In this document: positions 1 to 6,306 of the stretch, piece after piece | Numbering within the stretch: position 1 is the stretch's first letter | How the letters are laid out: each line of letters opens with the position of its first letter | Source of the DNA: Pseudanabaenaceae cyanobacterium MP8IB2.15 | Lineage (GTDB): Bacteria > Cyanobacteriota > Cyanobacteriia > Pseudanabaenales > Pseudanabaenaceae | Assembly: GCA_030248825.1 (NCBI GenBank) | Contig: JARCMB010000120.1 | Span: 1 to 10,783, forward strand | Reading direction: 5' to 3' | Length of the DNA stretch: 10,783 nt | Translations under genes and position numbers: made by a program | The notes under the pieces: model-generated | Told to the model about the DNA's origin: nothing | What the model saw: only the letters and a program-made list of their open reading frames with translations | The model's database searches: none

Positions 1-610
1 GAGCTTGACTGTAAGCGAATTGAAAGAAGTATTGCAAGTCTCGCTCATAGGCTCTTTTCGTATTCACACTGCGTTTATCTGCGAGTAAATCATCCAAAAT
101 AGAATGTTGCGATCTATGCAAATCGAACTCTGAAATCGATCTCGATCTGGATGGGATAATTTCTGTTGCTAGAATTGGGATAGTTGATTTTGGGATATCC
201 TGAATTAGCTTGGCGCGGAGTCGTTCGGGTGATATGGGATGCTCGATGTTTGCTGACTTTGCGACTTTGGCAATGATTTTGTAAATTGCCGTACCAGTAA
301 GCCGATGACCGTAACTCGATCGATCTAAGGCGAAAAATAAAGGGGAATCTGGATCATGATCGATATTCTCTAACCAGTCTTGGAGGGCGACTGCGGTTTT
401 GGGATGGAGATTAATTTTATCGTTACTTTTGGTGGAAATCTGAAGCAACCGTTGCTCGAAATCAAAATCGCTAAGATTTATCCTAGCGATCTGACCATTT
501 TTAAGTCGATCGTGACAAATCAAATTCAGAATAGCGAAGTCTCTTTTACCGATTAAAGTCGATCGATCGGGTGTTTCTAAAAGAGATTTAAAATCGAAGT
601 CCAAGTTCAT
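1..610 (-). CDS. Tyrosine recombinase-like protein, degenerate catalytic domain first (partial)
   Basis: The reading frame opens at ATG 608-610 and stays open for 203 codons to the left edge, so the C-terminus is missing. An in-frame TAA just upstream fixes this as the earliest start. Residues 21-80 match the opening of a phage-integrase/Xer catalytic domain, including GKRDFAIL and RINLSDFD. By ungapped alignment the first catalytic Arg is Lys37 and its usual Glu partner is Gln40. Residues 127-134 (ISPERLRA) correspond to the HxLRH box: Arg132 is kept, but both His positions are Glu129 and Ala133. No LGH box or Tyr follows. Instead residues ~170-203 (with SVNTKRAYERDLQYF) look like the SAM-like core-binding domain that normally precedes a catalytic domain. 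I infer a dead leading domain followed by a second, possibly active recombinase off-window. It lies 19 bp after brnA on the same strand and is probably co-transcribed. Confidence 0.72.
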   Translation of the reverse strand, partial: MNLDFDFKSLLETPDRSTLIGKRDFAILNLICHDRLKNGQIARINLSDFDFEQRLLQISTKSNDKINLHPKTAVALQDWLENIDHDPDSPLFFALDRSSYGHRLTGTAIYKIIAKVAKSANIEHPISPERLRAKLIQDIPKSTIPILATEIIPSRSRSISEFDLHRSQHSILDDLLADKRSVNTKRAYERDLQYFFQFAYSQA

Positions 611-629
611 TTTAGAGGTTTACTTGTGT

Positions 630-917
630 CTAATGACGAGCTTCCATATATGCTCGCAGCAGGCTGTTAATCTGAGTTTGATAGCCTCGCCCTTGAGATT
701 TAAACCACTCTAGTACATCATTATCGATCCGCAAAGTTACTTGAGCCTTATTTTTGACTACAGGTAGCCCACGTCTAACCACTGCCTTGGCAAACTGTTC
801 TGGCGTAATTTCAGGACAATCAGAGAAGTCGATTTCTTCGTCAGCCATAGAGTTAATCTTATTCCAATCTGTTTGACAATCCGCTTCAAATTTGCTCAAA
901 ATAGGTTTCTTGTTCAT
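630..917 (-). CDS. brnA: BrnA-family antitoxin of type II toxin-antitoxin system
   Basis: A 95-residue protein starting at MNKKPILSKF. The C-terminal third (QVTLRIDNDVLEWFKSQG, then a helix ending LLRAYMEA) is the ribbon-helix-helix type DNA-binding region of BrnA antitoxins. In this family the antitoxin neutralises the BrnT ribonuclease toxin and represses its own operon as a TA complex. The frame is open further upstream to an ATG at 984-986. I prefer ATG 915-917 because it has a strong ribosome binding site (AAGGAAGG at 927-934, 9 nt away) and because the family begins near here. The gene overlaps the end of brnT by 32 bp in another frame, the usual toxin-first order of brnTA operons. The family call is firm; function in this organism is inferred. 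Confidence 0.88.
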   Translation of the reverse strand: MNKKPILSKFEADCQTDWNKINSMADEEIDFSDCPEITPEQFAKAVVRRGLPVVKNKAQVTLRIDNDVLEWFKSQGRGYQTQINSLLRAYMEARH

Positions 918-1155
918 ATTTGCTCGCCTTCCTTGCTGAAATAATTCGGATACAACCTTCACTTTCTGTATGAACAACCGCAACAACCTGCCCCTGAAGC
1001 AAGCCGAAAGTCACGAACCGTTCTTCTCCGTAATCGAATCGATCATCTTCAATAGTTAAAATCGATCTAGTAAAAACATCTGGAATATTCAAGAAATCAA
1101 TACCATGCTTGCGAATATTAGAACTCCATTTTGACTCATCCCATTCAAACTCCAT
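886..1155 (-). CDS. brnT: BrnT-family ribonuclease toxin
   Basis: An 89-residue protein of normal length for BrnT. Family hallmarks are visible in order: FEWDESK at the N-terminus, the KHGIDF motif, a central DDRFDYGEERFVTFG block, and the C-terminal RIISARKASKYEQETY signature. BrnT toxins have a RelE-like fold and cut RNA to halt translation until neutralised by BrnA. Nothing suggests inactivation: start, conserved blocks and stop are all present, and an intact brnA follows with a 32-bp overlap. The start codon at 1153-1155 has only a weak ribosome binding site. A 25-bp imperfect palindrome lies 8 bp upstream and is a candidate operator. The gene begins 35 bp after the end of the cysteine desulfurase gene on the same strand, so read-through from that gene is possible. 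Confidence 0.9.
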   Translation of the reverse strand: MEFEWDESKWSSNIRKHGIDFLNIPDVFTRSILTIEDDRFDYGEERFVTFGLLQGQVVAVVHTESEGCIRIISARKASKYEQETYFEQI

Positions 1156-1162
1156 TCGCTAA

Positions 1163-1187
1163 TTGTAACAACAAATTGTAGTTACAA
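1163..1187. promoter_or_regulatory. Near-perfect 25-bp palindrome upstream of brnT (candidate BrnA operator)
   Basis: The arms TTGTAAC (1163-1169) and GTTACAA (1181-1187) are exact inverted repeats. The centre ACAAATTGT (1171-1179) is palindromic about the same axis at 1175, so 11 of 12 base pairs match. It lies between the cysteine desulfurase stop and the brnT start, where a TA autorepressor would bind. No T-run follows on the minus strand, so it is not a typical terminator. Operator function is inferred. Confidence 0.5.
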
Positions 1188-1190
1188 AAT

Positions 1191-2321
1191 TTAAATCTTG
1201 GGTTTGAGAATCTGCTTTAAGGTCTCGGCTGTAAATTCAATATCCCGATCGGTCGTAGCTTTGCCTAGAGTAATCCGAATTGCGCCGAGAGCTTGCGACT
1301 CAGTAAATCCCATCGCTAATAAAACTGGACTTGGCAAAATCGCGCCGCTACTACAGGCAGAACCCGCACTAATCGCAATCCCTGCCTGATTCATCGCTCT
1401 GACGATCTGGCGACCATTGAGATGGCTGTAACAAAAACTGGCATGATGCGGCAATCTCTGCGCTCCACTCGCACCAATCGGCAGTAAATCTGGAATATCT
1501 GCCAACTTTGTAAATAGTCGATCGCGCAACCGACTTAATCGCCTAAATTCCGTCTCCAATTCTCGATCGGCAAGCTGTGCAGCTAGACCAAAACCCGCGA
1601 TCGAAGCGACAGGCTGAGTCCCCGAACGCATCCCATTTTCTTGACCACCACCCATCAGTAAAGGCACAAGTTCAACTTCGGGACGCACGAACAAAGCTCC
1701 TACACCTTGAGGCCCATAAAGTTTATGACTAGAAATCGACAATAGATCGACTGGTAACTTTTGCAGATCTAGAGGTAATCTTCCCACCGTTTGCACCGCA
1801 TCTGTGTGAAACCAAACACCCGCCTCACGACAGATTTTGCCCAGTTTTTCGATCGGCTGGAGCGTTCCCACCTCATTCTGTCCATAGATAATCGAAACTA
1901 GAACGGTATTTGGTTGCAAAGCCTTGACTAAATCTGCTGGCTCGATCGAGCCTTGTTGATTTACTGGTAAGCGCGTTATTTGCCATCCTGCTTGCTCTAA
2001 TAATTTCACAGACTGTTCGATCGCTGAATGTTCTACTGCCGAAGTAATCATGTGTTGCGGCACTCGATAACGGCGGGCAATACCAAAAATCGCTAAATTA
2101 TCTGATTCAGTCCCACCTGAAGTAAAAATCACGTTTGTGGCATCGGCATTCAGCAAATCTGCGACCTGCAAACGCGCTCGCTCGATCGACATCGCCGCTC
2201 TCTCCCCCCAAGTGTGCAGACTTGAAGGATTGCCCCACTGGGACTGCATTACCTCAGTGATTAAGGCAATTACCTCTGGTCTTGTGGGTGTGGTCGCACC
2301 GTGATCGAGATATATCGGCAT
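1191..2321 (-). CDS. Cysteine desulfurase, NifS/IscS type (group I)
   Basis: A 376-residue PLP enzyme that takes sulfur from L-cysteine, giving alanine and an enzyme-bound persulfide for Fe-S clusters, thiolated tRNA or cofactors. The length is normal and the N-terminus is the family opening (MPIYLDHGATTPTRPEV). Visible active-site elements are the SGGTESDN cofactor loop at 68-75, the AVEHSA His98, Asp174 and Gln177 in HTDAVQTVG, the PLP lysine Lys200 in SISSHKLYGPQG, and the catalytic Cys323 in SAGSACSSG. The SACSSG loop places it in group I (NifS/IscS) rather than the SufS group. No nif genes are nearby, so I give no symbol; cyanobacteria usually carry several paralogues. It is transcribed divergently from the DUF2605-like gene, and its start has no strong ribosome binding site. 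Confidence 0.93.
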   Translation of the reverse strand: MPIYLDHGATTPTRPEVIALITEVMQSQWGNPSSLHTWGERAAMSIERARLQVADLLNADATNVIFTSGGTESDNLAIFGIARRYRVPQHMITSAVEHSAIEQSVKLLEQAGWQITRLPVNQQGSIEPADLVKALQPNTVLVSIIYGQNEVGTLQPIEKLGKICREAGVWFHTDAVQTVGRLPLDLQKLPVDLLSISSHKLYGPQGVGALFVRPEVELVPLLMGGGQENGMRSGTQPVASIAGFGLAAQLADRELETEFRRLSRLRDRLFTKLADIPDLLPIGASGAQRLPHHASFCYSHLNGRQIVRAMNQAGIAISAGSACSSGAILPSPVLLAMGFTESQALGAIRITLGKATTDRDIEFTAETLKQILKPKI

Positions 2322-2509
2322 GGGGGTCGGTTTGTTAAGAAAAATTACGGAATCCTGTTATGATTGAGTTAAGATAGTGATATATAGCTAAAGCCTAAGC
2401 TCACTAAGCATTTGCCAGTAAGAATCGCAGTATAAATACTTACGCGCTTTCTGGTAATCACTCGGTAGATTTAATGACTGAATTTAATGATTTGATTATT
2501 TGATTAAAT
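2322..2509. other. Divergent intergenic region, cysteine desulfurase / DUF2605-like gene
   Basis: This 188-bp AT-rich spacer must hold the start regions of two divergent genes. I see a TTGCCA at 2412-2417 followed by TATAAATACT at 2431-2440, and a TATATA run at 2381-2386, but no pair with convincing spacing. The direct repeat ATTTAATGA occurs at 2469-2477 and 2482-2490, shortly before the plus-strand start. Nothing else is supported. Confidence 0.35.
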
Positions 2510-2872
2510 ATGGCATCCAGAAAATATATGAATAATTATGACACTTCTGGGAATAGTGGTTCTAAACCTGAGCTTTTAGAAGCTATTTTGGAGCCACTTT
2601 TAGATGATTTTCGTTACTGGTTCGATCGATCGCAGCAACTATTCGAGACCGAAAGAATGAGTTTCATGTCTGAGGTTGACCAAGCAAACTTGGTTATACG
2701 GATTAAAGATGCCCAGCAAGCAGTCAGTGCGACGACGATGTTGTTCAAAGCTACTGGCAAACAAGTAGGCGTAGAGATCGCGGCGATCGCCCCTTGGCAT
2801 CATCTGTTGATGGAGTGTCAAGCCGTGGCAATGCGGTTTCGTCAAACTACAGCCGATCGAAATCCAGAGTAA
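2510..2872 (+). CDS. DUF2605-like conserved cyanobacterial protein
   Basis: A 120-residue soluble protein with no membrane segment or signal peptide. The core from about residue 20 (PELLEAILEPLLDDFRYWFDRS) through VIRIKDAQQAVSATTMLFKATGKQVGV to IAPWHHLLMECQAVAMRFR matches what I recall of DUF2605, a small helical family confined to cyanobacteria and of unknown function. The first ~18 residues are polar and variable. The start at 2510 has no clear ribosome binding site, and Met7 (2528) is a possible alternative. In the familiar arrangement it stands directly before a DUF2973-like gene, as here, which supports both calls. A long imperfect hairpin begins at its stop codon. It contains a perfect HIP1 octamer at 2783-2790. 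Function is unknown. Confidence 0.75.
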   Translation: MASRKYMNNYDTSGNSGSKPELLEAILEPLLDDFRYWFDRSQQLFETERMSFMSEVDQANLVIRIKDAQQAVSATTMLFKATGKQVGVEIAAIAPWHHLLMECQAVAMRFRQTTADRNPE

Positions 2873-2911
2873 ATTTAAGCAATACAGGCAATAGACTTGT
2901 ATTCTTAAATT
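2872..2911 (+). repeat. 14-bp-stem hairpin directly after the DUF2605-like gene
   Basis: The left arm AATTTAAG (2872-2879), a single bulged C, then AATACA (2881-2886) pairs with TGTATT (2898-2903) and CTTAAATT (2904-2911) around an 11-nt loop. The stem is AT-rich and no T-tract follows, so it is not a standard terminator. It could be a processing or attenuation element between the DUF2605-like and DUF2973-like genes; function is inferred. Confidence 0.45.
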
Positions 2912-2921
2912 AAGCTATAAA
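2892..2921 (+). promoter_or_regulatory. Weak candidate promoter for the DUF2973-like gene and menB
   Basis: TAGACT (2892-2897) and TATAAA (2916-2921) are separated by 18 bp and lie ~47 bp before the DUF2973-like start. The -35 matches consensus at only four of six positions, and the element overlaps the hairpin, so this is tentative. Confidence 0.25.
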
Positions 2922-2967
2922 ATCGATTTAATATTAAATTAATTTACTAACAGATTAAACAAAAACC

Positions 2968-3246
2968 ATGTTGCAAATCTTATACATAGTTGCATTTACG
3001 GCACTCTCTCTGTTTGCTGTTGTTAACTTGATTAGAAGTATGGTTTCTCTGGCGCAAAATGACGTAAAAAGTCAACGCTACGCCACTCGCCGCGCAACTT
3101 CTAGGACAATTCATCCCGAACTGCTCGATGCGTCAGGTAATTTGACCAACGAACCTTTATTAGTGATGCGCTCATTTAGTGTTGATGATGCTCGATCTCG
3201 TTTAGATGCGCTGTACGAATCTTCCCCTGGCTCTACTGATATCTAA
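2968..3246 (+). CDS. DUF2973-like small membrane-anchored cyanobacterial protein
   Basis: A 92-residue protein. Residues ~2-26 (LQILYIVAFTALSLFAVVNL and on) form one hydrophobic helix, probably an N-terminal membrane anchor. A basic stretch (KSQRYATRRATSR) follows, which would put the C-terminal part in the cytoplasm by the positive-inside rule. The C-terminal block HPELLDASGNLTNEPLLVMR through DDARSRLDALYESSPG is the conserved part and matches my recollection of DUF2973, a cyanobacterial family of unknown function. Its stop codon is 3 nt before the menB start, so the two are very likely co-transcribed and perhaps translationally coupled. That coupling is the only functional hint I can offer. 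Confidence 0.75.
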   Translation: MLQILYIVAFTALSLFAVVNLIRSMVSLAQNDVKSQRYATRRATSRTIHPELLDASGNLTNEPLLVMRSFSVDDARSRLDALYESSPGSTDI

Positions 3247-3249
3247 GTC

Positions 3250-4095
3250 ATGACAAATTGGCAAGCGACAAACTGGCAAAAAATCGGCACGTTTGAAGAC
3301 ATTCTGTATCATAAATCTGATGGCATGGCGAAGGTAACAATTAACCGTCCCCATGTTCGTAATGCGTTTCGTCCGCAGACAATTACCGAGATGCTTCAGG
3401 CTTTTACCGATGCGCGGGAAGATACTGAAATTGGTGTGGTGTTGCTAACTGGGGCTGGGCCTGCGGCTGATGGCAAATATGCGTTTTGTGCTGGCGGCGA
3501 TCAAAAAATTCGCGGTGAAGCGGGTTATATCGCTGAGAATGGTGTGCCTCGGCTGAATGTGCTGGACTTACAACGCCTGATTCGGACAATGCCTCAACCT
3601 GTGATTGCTCTGGTGGCTGGTTATGCGATCGGGGGTGGGCATGTTTTGCATGTGGTTTGCGATCTGACGATCGCCGCCGATAATGCGATTTTCGGACAGA
3701 CTGGCCCGATGGTAGGCAGTTTCGATGGTGGTTTTGGCGCATCTTATCTGGCGCGACTGGTGGGGCAGAAAAAAGCCCGCGAGATCTGGTATCTCTGTCG
3801 TCAATACAATGCTGAAGAAGCTCTGGAGATGGGTTTGGTGAATAAAGTCGTGCCGATCGATCGACTAGAAGCTGAAGGGGTGCAATGGGCGCAGGAAATT
3901 TTAGATAAAAGCCCTCTGGCGATTCGCTGTCTCAAAGCCGCATTTAATGCTGAATGTGATGGGCAAGCAGGGATTCAGGAGTTAGCTGGTAATGCGACTT
4001 TACTGTTTTACATGACCGAAGAAGCCCAAGAAGGTAAACAAGCCTTCCTCGAAAAACGTAAGCCCAATTTCCGCCAATACCCCAATCTTCCCTAA
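3250..4095 (+). CDS. menB: 1,4-dihydroxy-2-naphthoyl-CoA synthase
   Basis: A 281-residue crotonase-fold enzyme that cyclises o-succinylbenzoyl-CoA to 1,4-dihydroxy-2-naphthoyl-CoA. In cyanobacteria this step leads to phylloquinone, the electron carrier of photosystem I. The MenB signature is close to complete: FCAGGDQKIRG (79-89), AGYAIGGGHVLH (123-134), FGQTGPMVGSFDGG (148-161), KKAREIWYLCRQY (174-186), and the C-terminal AGNATLLFYMTEEAQEG (246-262). Gln150-Thr151-Gly152 marks the bicarbonate-dependent type I MenB. Asp158 and Tyr254 are at the expected active-site positions. Length is normal for the family. It is co-directional with the DUF2973-like gene, 3 nt away. No other men genes are in the window, which fits the scattered men genes of cyanobacteria. 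Confidence 0.97.
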   Translation: MTNWQATNWQKIGTFEDILYHKSDGMAKVTINRPHVRNAFRPQTITEMLQAFTDAREDTEIGVVLLTGAGPAADGKYAFCAGGDQKIRGEAGYIAENGVPRLNVLDLQRLIRTMPQPVIALVAGYAIGGGHVLHVVCDLTIAADNAIFGQTGPMVGSFDGGFGASYLARLVGQKKAREIWYLCRQYNAEEALEMGLVNKVVPIDRLEAEGVQWAQEILDKSPLAIRCLKAAFNAECDGQAGIQELAGNATLLFYMTEEAQEGKQAFLEKRKPNFRQYPNLP

Positions 4096-4254
4096 CTTCA
4101 AGGTAATTTCTGCTCTATAGTGCAAACTTTGCCATAGTTTACTCAAGCATTCATTCCAAACATTTTGGCAAGATCTTTGAAAATCGTCACCAACTCTTTT
4201 TAACTCTGAGTAAGACGTTCTTGGTTAATCTATATAGATTTAGGAGATCAAAAA
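4096..4254 (+). other. Intergenic region between menB and the VapB-like antitoxin
   Basis: This 159-bp AT-rich spacer has no open frame of note. I found only a weak separated inverted repeat, TTGCCA at 4129-4134 with TGGCAA further on, and no GC-rich terminator after menB. Its right end holds a palindrome and the ribosome binding site of the antitoxin gene, listed separately. Confidence 0.3.
4227..4240. promoter_or_regulatory. Perfect 14-bp palindrome upstream of the VapB-like gene (candidate operator)
   Basis: AATCTATATAGATT is its own reverse complement. It contains a TATATA that could be a -10 element and ends 14 bp before the antitoxin start, next to the ribosome binding site AGGAG (4242-4246, 8 nt from the ATG). 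Antitoxin autoregulation is the likely use, but this is inferred from position. Confidence 0.4.
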
Positions 4255-4515
4255 ATGACAATTCGTGAAGTTACTGTGGCTAAGTTGTCGCAATTACCAG
4301 AGCCACTCTTAAAAGAGGTGAACAATTTTATTGACTTTATGGTTATGAAGCATCAGCTCGAACTTAAGAATAGTGACGAGCCAGTAAGCATTTCCGATCG
4401 ATGGTTGCGGTGGTTTGAGGCTGTCGATCGATTAGAAATTTCTCCAATCGAACCAGTTAATGAATATGAAGAGGGCTTATTGAGGAAGTATCGGCAACAG
4501 GGGTTAGAGTTATGA
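4255..4515 (+). CDS. DUF2281/VapB-like antitoxin (orphaned)
   Basis: An 86-residue protein with the layout of cyanobacterial DUF2281-type antitoxins. The N-terminal helix pair (MTIREVTVAKLSQLPEPLLKEVNNFIDFM) is followed by a variable linker, then a WLRWFEAVDRL segment and a C-terminal EYEEGLLRKYRQQGLEL tail. In this family the C-terminal tail typically binds and blocks a PIN-domain ribonuclease encoded immediately downstream with an ATGA overlap. Here the ATGA overlap is present (4512-4515), but the toxin breaks off after about 20 codons, so the antitoxin now appears orphaned. The start is well supported by AGGAG 8 nt upstream. Two CGATCGAT sites lie within it, so its base use resembles the chromosome. 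An orphan antitoxin may still act on related toxins elsewhere; that is inference. Confidence 0.78.
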   Translation: MTIREVTVAKLSQLPEPLLKEVNNFIDFMVMKHQLELKNSDEPVSISDRWLRWFEAVDRLEISPIEPVNEYEEGLLRKYRQQGLEL

Positions 4516-4580
4516 TTTTGTGTGATGCTGGAGTTATGTTGTGTTTAGTCGATCGATCGAGGCAAAGTTCTAATCATCTT
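4512..4580 (+). pseudogene. Truncated PIN-domain (VapC-like) toxin remnant
   Basis: Starting at ATG 4512-4514, which overlaps the antitoxin stop, the frame reads MILCDAGVMLCLVDRSRQSS and on to NHLL. This is the typical first strand and helix of a cyanobacterial PIN toxin, including the first metal-binding Asp (residue 5) and the LVDR motif. After about residue 23 the resemblance ends. The frame continues to a TGA at 4653-4655, but that stretch is the antisense of the antiporter C-terminus. A full PIN toxin is about 130-140 residues, so roughly 85% is gone, including the remaining catalytic acids, and it cannot be active. The breakpoint at about 4570-4580 coincides with the antiporter stop codon (4570-4572). 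Confidence 0.7.
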
Positions 4581-6174
4581 CTAATTCCAATAGTTGTCGA
4601 TCGATCGCTTGTAAACGACTACGAACAATTTCTTCCGACAAAATTCGCTTTCTGAGCGCATCACTCAAAGCTCCTTTTTCTGCCAGTAGTAACCTGCGTC
4701 GGATTGCTTCGAGCTTAGTTCGATCGACACTCGAAAACTTATCCTGTTTACGGTTAAACAAGTCGCGCAGAGTCGATTCCGCCCTTGCCACCCGCACCTG
4801 ATATGACGATCTCATCTCTTCATAAATCGATTTTGGTAATACGCCCACTTTCAGCAGACTATCCAACTCATCCTGTGCTGCCTTGCCTGTGATCAATTCC
4901 GCCTGTAAGTCCTCAACTTGCTCGTCAGCTTTAGAGAGTTGCTGTAGCCTTAATCGCTTCACCACCCACGGCAAACTCAAACCCTGCCCAACTAAGGAAA
5001 GTAAAACTGCACCAAACACTAGGGCAATCAACTGCTCACGTCCTGGAATTGTTGGAGGTAGGGTCAGAGCCAGAGCCATTGATAGAGAGCCTTTGATATT
5101 GCCAAAAAATAAAACGTGCTGCCAAGGTAGAGGGATGGGTCGATCGAACCACCGCACAATTGCCAGAAGTGGATACACAGAGATCGCTCTTCCCATTTGA
5201 TAAGCCAGAATCGCAAACAGAATTGCGGGGAGAGTTTGCCAAATCGTGATCAGGTCAACTTCTAGACCAATCAGCAAAAAGATAAACGTATTCACGCCAA
5301 AGCCCGCATATTCCCAGAAGCTAAACAGCGTGATCCGTGCCGAAGCCGAGACCTGCCCAGACAAACCGATATTGCCCACCATCAACCCAGCGACCACGAC
5401 AGCCACAACTCCCGAAACATGCAAAAATTGACAAATCTGAAAAGCTCCCAACGCCAATGCCACGGTTAATAAAATGCCACTGAGCGGATCGTCTGATTGT
5501 TGAAATAATCCATTACTCAAGTATCCCAATGCCAACCCCACCAATGTCCCGCCTAGGATCACGACCACAAGTTCTTGACCGCCCTGAAGCAGAGTCACTG
5601 AGCCTGTATTGTTGAACTGCAAGATTAGTCCGAATAGCACCAGTGCCATGCCATCGTTAAATAAGCTCTCTCCTTCGACAATGGTTGAGAGTCGATGCGG
5701 CACAGACACCTCTTTAAACACCGCAATCACGGAAACGGTATCGGTAACTGCCAAAATTGTGCCTAACAATAGAGCAGGAATCCAGCTCAGATCCAGCCCA
5801 AATTTGATCGTTAAGGCGGTAACTCCTGCGGCAATCACTACCCCAGGTGCGGCTAACAAGGCGATTGGCTTGAATGTACTGCGGAGCCGACTAATATCGG
5901 TATTGATCGCGGCTTCAAATAAGAGAATCGGCAGAAACAGGTTCAAAATTAAAGATGAGTCCAAGCCAACTCGACGGGGTAAGAGCAAAGTCATCACCAA
6001 ACCCGCTAACACCAACCCTGTAACATAGGAAATCCGAAACCGTCGCGAGAGTAACGCCACTGCTGTCGCCACTAACAGCAACACAATCATCTCGGTTAAA
6101 AACAAGGCAAACCGATCTTGCCCCTGACTGGCAAAAGCCGCTATTTGAGTCGATCGAGCCGCAAACCAATCCAT
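4570..6174 (-). CDS. Na+/H+ antiporter, CPA1/NhaP family
   Basis: A 534-residue inner-membrane cation/proton antiporter. Roughly 12 hydrophobic segments fill residues 20-405, followed by a charged cytoplasmic tail of ~125 residues rich in Glu, Lys and Arg, predicted helical. Numbered from the ATG at 6172-6174, the ion-site motifs are AVTDTVSVIAVFKE (~142-155) with the Thr-Asp pair at ~144-145, and EGESLFNDG (~167-175) with Asp ~174. The late motif usually written LRGALSLALAL is IKGSLSMALAL here, with Lys in place of Arg. An in-frame TTG lies one codon earlier, but ATG fits the GAGG ribosome binding site better. The stop codon is convergent with, and overlaps, the broken PIN toxin remnant. It is transcribed divergently from the methyltransferase operon. 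NhaP-type proteins with long tails are common in cyanobacteria; ion preference cannot be read from sequence. Confidence 0.92.
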   Translation of the reverse strand: MDWFAARSTQIAAFASQGQDRFALFLTEMIVLLLVATAVALLSRRFRISYVTGLVLAGLVMTLLLPRRVGLDSSLILNLFLPILLFEAAINTDISRLRSTFKPIALLAAPGVVIAAGVTALTIKFGLDLSWIPALLLGTILAVTDTVSVIAVFKEVSVPHRLSTIVEGESLFNDGMALVLFGLILQFNNTGSVTLLQGGQELVVVILGGTLVGLALGYLSNGLFQQSDDPLSGILLTVALALGAFQICQFLHVSGVVAVVVAGLMVGNIGLSGQVSASARITLFSFWEYAGFGVNTFIFLLIGLEVDLITIWQTLPAILFAILAYQMGRAISVYPLLAIVRWFDRPIPLPWQHVLFFGNIKGSLSMALALTLPPTIPGREQLIALVFGAVLLSLVGQGLSLPWVVKRLRLQQLSKADEQVEDLQAELITGKAAQDELDSLLKVGVLPKSIYEEMRSSYQVRVARAESTLRDLFNRKQDKFSSVDRTKLEAIRRRLLLAEKGALSDALRKRILSEEIVRSRLQAIDRQLLELEDD

Positions 6175-6215
6175 CAATCCTCGTCAATTACGCCTAATAT
6201 CTTGTACTCTAATCT

Positions 6216-6244
6216 TTGATACTCTGATGCCTTAAAAATACAAT
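6216..6244 (+). promoter_or_regulatory. Sigma70-type promoter for the methyltransferase-kinase-receiver operon
   Basis: TTGATA (6216-6221) and TACAAT (6239-6244) each match consensus at five of six positions and are exactly 17 bp apart. Transcription would start near 6251, giving a ~55-nt leader before the methyltransferase ATG. It is the best-formed promoter I found in the window, although no start site has been measured. Confidence 0.6.
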
Positions 6245-6306
6245 ATTCTGTCCTCTAACCAACGGAATGTGGGTTCCAACCCTATTTATTAAAATTTTAG
6301 AACAAT

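Noticed and set aside
918..986. Longer BrnA start at ATG 984-986
   Set aside because: It would lie deep inside brnT, adds residues unlike the BrnA family, and the ATG at 915-917 has a strong AAGGAAGG site 9 nt upstream.
3404..3804. Minus-strand open frames of 78 and 112 codons opposite menB
   Set aside because: They are antisense shadows of a strongly conserved menB and have no family features of their own.
4548..4607. Repeated GTCGATCGATCG at 4548-4559 and 4596-4607 as a recombination repeat or CRISPR-like motif
   Set aside because: CGATCG-type runs occur throughout the left 9.6 kb as genome-wide HIP1-like sequence; two copies here need no special explanation.
5609..6028. Plus-strand 139-codon frame opposite the antiporter
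   Set aside because: It is an antisense shadow rich in Thr, Asn and Pro over membrane-segment codons, with no recognisable domain.
6175..6177. TTG start for the antiporter
   Set aside because: ATG is the very next codon, and the GAGG ribosome binding site would be only 1 nt from the TTG.
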